Below are positions 6,297 to 10,440 of a stretch of 10,440 bases of DNA, in pieces. The translations under genes and the position numbers were made by a program. This stretch comes from JBGTLW01 sp041743835 (lineage in GTDB: Bacteria; Planctomycetota; Phycisphaerae; Phycisphaerales; Phycisphaeraceae). The DNA lies in contig JBGTLW010000172.1 of assembly GCA_041743835.1 (NCBI GenBank), forward strand, positions 1 through 10,440. Reading direction: 5' to 3'. Each line of letters opens with the position of its first letter. The stretch's first letter is position 1. The notes under the pieces were generated by a model. It saw nothing but the letters and a program-made list of their open reading frames with translations. It had not been told where the DNA came from and made no database searches.

Positions 6297-7052
6297 ATGC
6301 CCACCGCGATTATCAGCGACATCCACGGCAACCTCGACGCACTCACCGTCGTCCTCGACGACATTGAGAAGCGCGGGATCACGTCGATCGCCTGCCTCGG
6401 CGACATCATCGGCTACGGCCCCAACCCGCTGCAATGCCTCGACCTCGTCGCCAGCCGGTGCGAGTTTTCGCTGATGGGCAACCACGACTTCGCCGTGCTG
6501 TACGAGCCGACCAGCTTCAACACGTCCGCCGAGCAGGCCGCGTTCTGGACCCGCCGACAGTTCGAGATGGAGCCCGATGTCCAGAAGCGTCGCCGACGGT
6601 GGGAGTTTTTGGGGAGCCTGAGTGTGCGTCGGATTGAGAGCGGGACGATGTGGGTCCACGCCTCGCCCCGTCGGCCGATCAACGAGTACATCTTCCCCGA
6701 CGATGTGGTGACCGCGCCGACGAAGATGCAGCAGATCTTCGACCGCATCGACAGGCGCTGCTTCTGCGGGCACACGCACGTCTGCGGCGTGTTCACCGAT
6801 GAGCCGGACTTCTACCCCCCGGCCGACCTCGGCGGGGCGTACAAGTTCACCAAGAGCGAGAAGGCGATCATCAACCCCGGCAGCGTGGGCCAACCCCGCG
6901 ACCGCGACCCCCGCGCCAGCTACGCCATCCTCCACGACGACCGCGTGGAGTTTGTCCGCGTCGAGTACAACATCCAGGCGGTGATCGACAAGGTCAACCA
7001 GGTCCCCGAGCTCAACGAGTTCCTGGGCCTAAGGCTGCTCGAAGGCCGGTGA
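6297..7052 (+). CDS. Calcineurin-like metallophosphoesterase (YfcE/MJ0936 type)
   Basis: A 251-residue cytoplasmic phosphoesterase using two metal ions. All core motifs are present: SDIHGN (7-12; Asp8, His10), GDIIGYGPNP (35-44; Asp36), GNHD (61-64; Asn62, His63), WVHASP (119-124; His121) and CGHTHV (157-162; His159, His161). INPGSVGQPRDRDPRASYAI (192-211) is the usual C-terminal loop of this subgroup. Relatives act on phosphodiesters or nucleotides, for example as 2',3'-cyclic phosphodiesterases or diadenosine polyphosphatases; the substrate here is unknown. ATG 6297 is the only start next to the first strand. No ribosome site is evident, which would fit leaderless or non-canonical initiation, as is common in planctomycetes. 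It is divergent from the glycosyltransferase gene and followed by inverted-repeat element 1. Confidence 0.93.
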   Translation: MPTAIISDIHGNLDALTVVLDDIEKRGITSIACLGDIIGYGPNPLQCLDLVASRCEFSLMGNHDFAVLYEPTSFNTSAEQAAFWTRRQFEMEPDVQKRRRRWEFLGSLSVRRIESGTMWVHASPRRPINEYIFPDDVVTAPTKMQQIFDRIDRRCFCGHTHVCGVFTDEPDFYPPADLGGAYKFTKSEKAIINPGSVGQPRDRDPRASYAILHDDRVEFVRVEYNIQAVIDKVNQVPELNEFLGLRLLEGR

Positions 7053-7068
7053 TACTCGAAGCGGGTTG

Positions 7069-7194
7069 AGCCGCCAAGGCGCCAAGAGCGCCAAGTCAAC
7101 CCCCCCCGAAGCCCACGGACTCCGTCCGTGGGTCCCCCCGAAGCAGTTTTTTTCCAAGAAGGCCTTCCTTGGCGTCCTCCGCGCCTTGGCGGTT
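7069..7194. repeat. MITE-like inverted-repeat element, copy 1 (with nested palindrome)
   Basis: The left arm (7069-7095) begins AGCCGCCAAGGCGCCAAG; the right arm (7167-7194) ends CGCCTTGGCGGTT and is largely its reverse complement. The first 31 bases (7069-7099) are identical to those of copy 2 at 7993. The interior holds a nested palindrome (7112-7132), a second near-palindrome CCAAGAAGGCCTTCCTTGG (7154-7172) and a T7 run (7147-7153). No open reading frame is inside, so it is non-autonomous. Similar CGCCAAGG-type repeats are widespread in bacterial intergenic DNA. Confidence 0.85.
7112..7132. repeat. Perfect 9-bp palindrome nested inside copy 1
   Basis: CCCACGGAC, a TCC loop and GTCCGTGGG form a perfect stem. 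It is flanked on both sides by a C-run followed by GAAG (7101-7110 and 7134-7143). Copy 2 lacks the whole segment, so it looks inserted. A T7 run starts 14 bases beyond the stem, too far for a standard terminator. Confidence 0.85.
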
Positions 7195-7219
7195 GTTTAG
7201 AGCGCCCCGTGGTTACAAT
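7193..7219 (+). promoter_or_regulatory. Candidate promoter for the prepilin gene
   Basis: TTGTTT (7193-7198) and TACAAT (7214-7219) are 15 bases apart and lead toward the gene at 7266. The -10 matches 5 of 6 consensus positions; the spacing is short and the -35 is weak. The -35 overlaps the outer edge of inverted-repeat copy 1, so the element may supply part of the promoter. Confidence 0.4.
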
Positions 7220-7265
7220 GGGGCCGGTGTCACTATGCGGTTTTACTCGTTTCGGGAGGCTTGCC

Positions 7266-7982
7266 ATGTCGCGTGTTCGAGGGTTTACGATTGTTGAGCT
7301 CGGTGTGGTGCTGGTGCTGTTTGTGCTTTTGGTCACACTGTTTCTCATTCTGGCTGGCATCAGCCGTCGATCGACGGGAGGTTCCTGGCAAATTCACAAC
7401 ATGACTCAACTCCGCGGCATCCAGCAGGGGATGGTCATCTTTGCGCAGTCGAATAAGGCCGGGAGTGAAATGGGCTGGTACCCCGGCGTCAGCCGCGATG
7501 GCGTGATCGAGCAGACCGACCCCGGTGCCAAGCTCAAAATCCTGCTGGATGCTAACGCGTTCACCCCCGATTTCATCATCCATCCCTGGGACACTGACAA
7601 GCAGCCTTGGCAAGAGGGTGATGGCGAGCTTACGACCGACCATTACTCCTACGCGATGCTGCGCGTCGAAGATGTCGAGCGCGACAAGGGCCGTTACATG
7701 GAGTGGCGGGAAACGATCAACACCAGTGCGGTCGTGCTAAGCGACCGCAACACCAAGACAGGCGATGCACGCGGCAGCATCTGGACCGATGGCGAGATGG
7801 ACTGGCGGGGCACCGTCGTACGCAACGACAACTCAACCAGCTTCGAATCATCCCACATCATTGAAGACACCCAGTACCACGACGGGGAACGTAACGAGCA
7901 GGACGACCTGTTCGCAGCCGAGGGCGCATTCGACGCGATGATGACCTACGGCAAGCCGGCCGAGAACACCCCGCAGCCCTGA
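7266..7982 (+). CDS. Prepilin-like protein (type IV pilin/pseudopilin N-terminus)
   Basis: A 238-residue protein with a class III signal peptide: MSRVRG, cleavage before Phe7, then FTIVELGVVLVLFVLLVTLF. Thr8 to Glu11 fit the prepilin peptidase site, including the glutamate at mature position 5. The hydrophobic helix runs to about residue 30. The body has helix NMTQLRGIQQGMVIFAQSN (45-63) and a long beta-rich domain; WRGTVVRNDNSTSFESSH (180-197) and DDLFAAEGAFDAMMTYG (213-229) resemble a pseudopilin group in Phycisphaerae, from memory. It would act as a minor pilin or type II secretion-like pseudopilin in the periplasm. ATG 7266 has a strong GGGAGG site (7254-7259); the frame extends to 7128 but through repeat DNA. 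No pilus or secretion genes adjoin it, and it is bracketed by two inverted-repeat elements. Confidence 0.88.
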   Translation: MSRVRGFTIVELGVVLVLFVLLVTLFLILAGISRRSTGGSWQIHNMTQLRGIQQGMVIFAQSNKAGSEMGWYPGVSRDGVIEQTDPGAKLKILLDANAFTPDFIIHPWDTDKQPWQEGDGELTTDHYSYAMLRVEDVERDKGRYMEWRETINTSAVVLSDRNTKTGDARGSIWTDGEMDWRGTVVRNDNSTSFESSHIIEDTQYHDGERNEQDDLFAAEGAFDAMMTYGKPAENTPQP

Positions 7983-7992
7983 CCGCTTGCGT

Positions 7993-8080
7993 AGCCGCCA
8001 AGGCGCCAAGAGCGCCAAGTCAAGGCATGATTGAGTTTTCTACGAATGCCTTCCTTGGCGTCCTCCACGCCTTGGCGGTT
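7993..8080. repeat. MITE-like inverted-repeat element, copy 2 (simple form)
   Basis: The left arm (7993-8019) and right arm (8053-8080) match those of copy 1: 31 identical bases at the left end, and 32 of 33 bases at the right. The interior is shorter and extends the stem with AAGGCAT (8022-8028) and ATGCCTT (8046-8052), so the element can fold into one long hairpin. It lies between the convergent ends of the prepilin and dienelactone hydrolase genes and may act as a two-way transcript end or RNA stabiliser, although no T-tract follows. Confidence 0.85.
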
Positions 8081-8113
8081 CAAATCGTCCTCCGCTCCTT
8101 GGCGGTTCAAATC
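8060..8113. repeat. 27-base tandem duplication reaching the hydrolase stop codon
   Basis: The unit at 8060-8086 (starting GTCCTCCACGCCTTGGCGG) is repeated at 8087-8113 with 25 of 27 bases identical; differences are A/G and G/T in the CCACGC versus CCGCTC part. The second unit ends inside the stop codon of the minus-strand gene that ends at 8112. Confidence 0.85.
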
Positions 8114-8897
8114 ACTTACCGAACACCTCATCGAACAGGCTGAGCATGTGACGCCAGGAGCGTTGGTCGGCTTCCTTCTGATAGGCGACCGGGGCCATGC
8201 CGTAGTCGTCGGCCTTGGGGTTGGTGAAGGCGTGCTTCGCGCCGCTGTAGCGGATCAGCAGCCAATCCGCGGCCTTGGTGTTGAGCGCGTCGGTCACGGC
8301 AGTGAGCGATTCATCGGACACCAGCGGGTCGGCGTCGCCGTGGCAGATCAGCACCTTCGCCGTCACCGTGTCTTCCTCGGCCGGGGGCTGCGGGTTGCCG
8401 TGGAAGCTGACCACCGCGACCAGCCCCGCGGGGTTGCTGTACGCCAGCTCCGTCACCGTGGTCCCGCCGAAGCAGTACCCGATCGCCGCGACCGGCGCGT
8501 CTTCGCCGAGCTTGGCCGCGTCACGAAACGCTTTGAGCCCCGCGTTGACCCGCCCGCGCGCCAGCGCCCGGTCGCTGTAGATCGCCCCGGCCCACTGCCC
8601 AGCCTCCTTCGGGTTGTCGGTCACCTTGTCCGGGCCATACATATCCACCGCGAACGCCACATACCCCAGCGACGCGAGCTGCTTCGTGCGGCTCATGGCG
8701 TAATCGTTAAGGCCCCACCACTCGTGGACCACCAGCACCGCGCCCTTGGGCTTCTCCACCGCGTCGTCCACCGCGAGATAACCCCGCAGCTCCACGCCGT
8801 CGTGCTCGTAAGTCACAGCCGTGACCTTGACTTCCGCGGACGCAGGGCCAGCCGACATCACAAGGACACACAGACACAGGGGGAAAAACAGACGCAT
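8112..8897 (-). CDS. Secreted dienelactone hydrolase-family protein
   Basis: A 261-residue alpha/beta hydrolase of the dienelactone hydrolase family, with Cys in place of Ser as nucleophile. Residues 1-21 are a signal peptide (MRLFFPLCLCVLVMSAGPASA), so it acts outside the cytoplasm. Motifs: VVHEWWGLNDY (56-66; Glu59), GYVAFAVDMYG (78-88), GYCFGG (140-145; Cys142), HGDADPLV (186-193; acid Asp190) and AKHAFTNP (220-227; His222). The triad is complete. Family members open lactones or cleave esters; the role here is unknown. ATG 8897 has a GGAGA site at about -9 and immediately precedes the signal peptide. It faces away from the protein at 9024 and converges on the prepilin gene; its 3' end touches repeat DNA. 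Confidence 0.92.
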   Translation of the reverse strand: MRLFFPLCLCVLVMSAGPASAEVKVTAVTYEHDGVELRGYLAVDDAVEKPKGAVLVVHEWWGLNDYAMSRTKQLASLGYVAFAVDMYGPDKVTDNPKEAGQWAGAIYSDRALARGRVNAGLKAFRDAAKLGEDAPVAAIGYCFGGTTVTELAYSNPAGLVAVVSFHGNPQPPAEEDTVTAKVLICHGDADPLVSDESLTAVTDALNTKAADWLLIRYSGAKHAFTNPKADDYGMAPVAYQKEADQRSWRHMLSLFDEVFGK

Positions 8898-9023
8898 GGG
8901 AAGTCTCCGGTGGGGGTGTCACGCGCCCCGACGCCGGGGCGTTGCTGGTAGCATAGGCGCAGCCGGTGCCGTGGGCATCGGCCTGCCGTCTCTACACTCA
9001 CCACTGTTGAACTGGGGCCTTCC
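8898..9023. promoter_or_regulatory. Divergent intergenic region with GC-rich hairpin
   Basis: A palindrome CGCCCCG-ACGC-CGGGGCG lies at 8924-8941, between the divergent starts at 8897 and 9024. It could be a regulator site or RNA hairpin. I found no convincing sigma70 promoter. Loosely purine-rich GGGG lies at about 9014-9017, before the ATG at 9024. Confidence 0.4.
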
Positions 9024-10440
9024 ATGACAAATCGACCCGCTCTCCTCGTGATGTCCGCGATGATCGCCGCCGCGATGCACTGCACACCCGCAGCGCTCGC
9101 GCAGCCCGTGCTCACCGAACACGTCCCCGCCGACACGATCGTGTACCTCTCCTGGCGGGGCACCGACGCGGCCGGGGAGCAGTACGACGCCTCACGGCTC
9201 AAGGCCTTCCTCGACGAATCCAAACTCACCGAGCGCTTCGGCACGGTGCTGGCCAAGCTTGTGGAGCTCGGGGGCAACGACGAGCAGACGCGGATGCTCG
9301 GCGGGTTCATCAAGCACGCCATGCCCGCGGCGATCCAGCGGCCGTGGACCTTCTACGTCGCGGGGTATGACCTCGACGACGACACCCAGCGCCCCGTGCC
9401 GCGCATCGGGTTCCTCATCGACCCCGGCGACGGGCCCGAGGGCGAGGCCGTCGTCGCGTGGATGGTCGAGAGCTTCGGCGACATGCAGGACGACCAGGTC
9501 CAACTGGTGGAGCATGGCCGACTGCTCGGCGTGATCGCGGGCAACGCGTTTGTCGATCCCGATGCCGACAACGCCCCCAAGTCACTCAAGACCGCCGAGG
9601 CGTTCCTCGCCACACTCAAGGGCCTTGGCGACCAGCCCATGCTCGTGGGTTATGTCGATGTCGATGCCGGGCTGCGGACGATCGGCGAGCTGACCGAGCT
9701 TGAGGCCGGGGCGGGGCAGGCCGCGGTGACTAGGCGGGTGATCGAGGCGCTTGGCCTGAGCACCGCGCGGCGCGCGGCGGCCACCGGCTCGTTCGATGAG
9801 CGTGACTGGGTGCAGCGGGTCTTCGTCGACGCGCCCGCGCCACGCAAGGGCCTGCTCGCGCTGATGGAAGGCAAGCCCGTCCCGCAGGCGGACCTGACCA
9901 AGCTCTCAGCCCAGTCCCACTGGTTCCGCACCGCCTCGCTCGACCCCGCCGACGTGCTCAAGCTCATCCGTGAAACCATCGATGCCACCGGCGATGAAGA
10001 CACGCTCATCGACTTTGAGCTCGGGCTCAAGGAAGCCAGCAAGACCGTCGGCTTCGACATCGAGCAGGACCTCATCAACCCGGCCGGGGCACAGTGGACG
10101 ATCTACTCCGAGCCGGCGCTTGGCAACATCGCGGGCTTCTACCCCGGCGTGGCGCTGATCCACACGCTGGATGACGCCGCGAAGGTGGACGCCTCGCTCA
10201 TCAAGTTCAAGGACTGGGCCAACGGCGAGATGGACCGCGAGGGCGCGGGCTTCAAGTTTGTCACCATGGCGTTTGGCGACATCACGATCCACTCGCTGGG
10301 CTTCCCGATGGTGTCCCCGAGCTGGTCGGTGAAGGATGGCCGGCTGTACCTCGCCGCGTCCGCCAGCGCGATCACCACGGCCGACAGCAACGCGGCGGCG
10401 GGGGCAGCCGGGGGCGCGGGTGTGACCGGGGCGGCGGGTT
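9024..10440 (+). CDS. Large secreted protein of unknown function (3' end beyond window)
   Basis: An open frame of 472 codons runs to the right edge without a stop. Residues 1-27 are a signal peptide: MTNRPALLVMSAMIAAAMHC, then TPAALA and cleavage before Gln28. The mature start, PVLTEHVPADTIVYLSWRG, then YDASRLKAFLDESKLTERFG, recalls extracytoplasmic families such as DUF3352, in which a protein begins with a PADT-LxY-x-L strand, but this is a tentative memory match. The body alternates strands and helices with no catalytic motif or membrane segment: PWTFYVAGYDLDDD, PMLVGYVDVDAG, SFDERDWVQRVFVDAP, FRTASLDPADVLKLIRE. Near the edge it becomes Ala/Gly-rich (AAAGAAGGAGVTGAAG), perhaps a linker. Nothing overlaps it on the other strand that looks real. 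Confidence 0.8.
   Translation, partial: MTNRPALLVMSAMIAAAMHCTPAALAQPVLTEHVPADTIVYLSWRGTDAAGEQYDASRLKAFLDESKLTERFGTVLAKLVELGGNDEQTRMLGGFIKHAMPAAIQRPWTFYVAGYDLDDDTQRPVPRIGFLIDPGDGPEGEAVVAWMVESFGDMQDDQVQLVEHGRLLGVIAGNAFVDPDADNAPKSLKTAEAFLATLKGLGDQPMLVGYVDVDAGLRTIGELTELEAGAGQAAVTRRVIEALGLSTARRAAATGSFDERDWVQRVFVDAPAPRKGLLALMEGKPVPQADLTKLSAQSHWFRTASLDPADVLKLIRETIDATGDEDTLIDFELGLKEASKTVGFDIEQDLINPAGAQWTIYSEPALGNIAGFYPGVALIHTLDDAAKVDASLIKFKDWANGEMDREGAGFKFVTMAFGDITIHSLGFPMVSPSWSVKDGRLYLAASASAITTADSNAAAGAAGGAGVTGAAG

Noticed and set aside
7112..7153. Intrinsic terminator after the phosphoesterase gene
   Set aside because: The stem is good but the T7 run begins 14 bases after it; kept only as a nested palindrome.
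7128..7265. N-terminal extension of the prepilin frame
   Set aside because: It translates repeat DNA, would bury the prepilin peptidase site inside the protein, and a strong GGGAGG site precedes ATG 7266.
9192..9515. Minus-strand frame inside the large secreted protein gene
   Set aside because: Low-complexity shadow without motif; the plus strand reads through with a signal peptide and regular secondary structure.

Overview
The window is strongly GC-rich (long reading frames on both strands, mostly G/C third positions). It looks like ordinary chromosome from a planctomycete, most likely of the Phycisphaerae type. This is inferred from the gene mix: a Cys-type sulfatase, a GT9 glycosyltransferase, a solitary prepilin-like protein with a WRGTVVRNDN-type C-terminal region, several secreted orphan proteins, and GC-rich palindromic repeats between genes. 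No rRNA, tRNA or CRISPR array was seen.

Layout. (1) Positions 1-185: the 5' end of an IS630-type transposase on the minus strand, cut by the window edge, with a candidate element end near 284. (2) 294-2424: a minus-strand set, probably one operon, of a YbaK-domain aminoacyl-tRNA deacylase, a two-helix membrane protein with an NTF2/SnoaL-like tail, and a secreted beta-rich protein. (3) 2425-2805: about 380 bases without a gene, holding a direct repeat and REP-like hairpins. (4) 2806-6126: a minus-strand block of a GT9 glycosyltransferase, a sulfatase 8 bases behind it, and an alpha/beta hydrolase after a G-rich spacer. (5) 6297-7052: a divergent plus-strand metallophosphoesterase. (6) 7266-7982: a prepilin-like protein bracketed by two closely related inverted-repeat elements. 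(7) 8112-8897: a secreted dienelactone hydrolase on the minus strand. (8) 9024 to the right edge: a large secreted protein on the plus strand, open at its 3' end.

The best-supported functional unit is the GT9-sulfatase pair, which could belong to surface glycan or sulfated-glycan metabolism. The sulfatase has no visible signal peptide, so a cytoplasmic role is likely. The other genes look like independent housekeeping or envelope functions.

I see no clear new defence or mobile system. The most unusual content is in the DNA between genes: helically phased CCCCGGA micro-arrays upstream of two minus-strand genes, and MITE-like inverted repeats around the pilin gene, one of which carries a nested palindrome.
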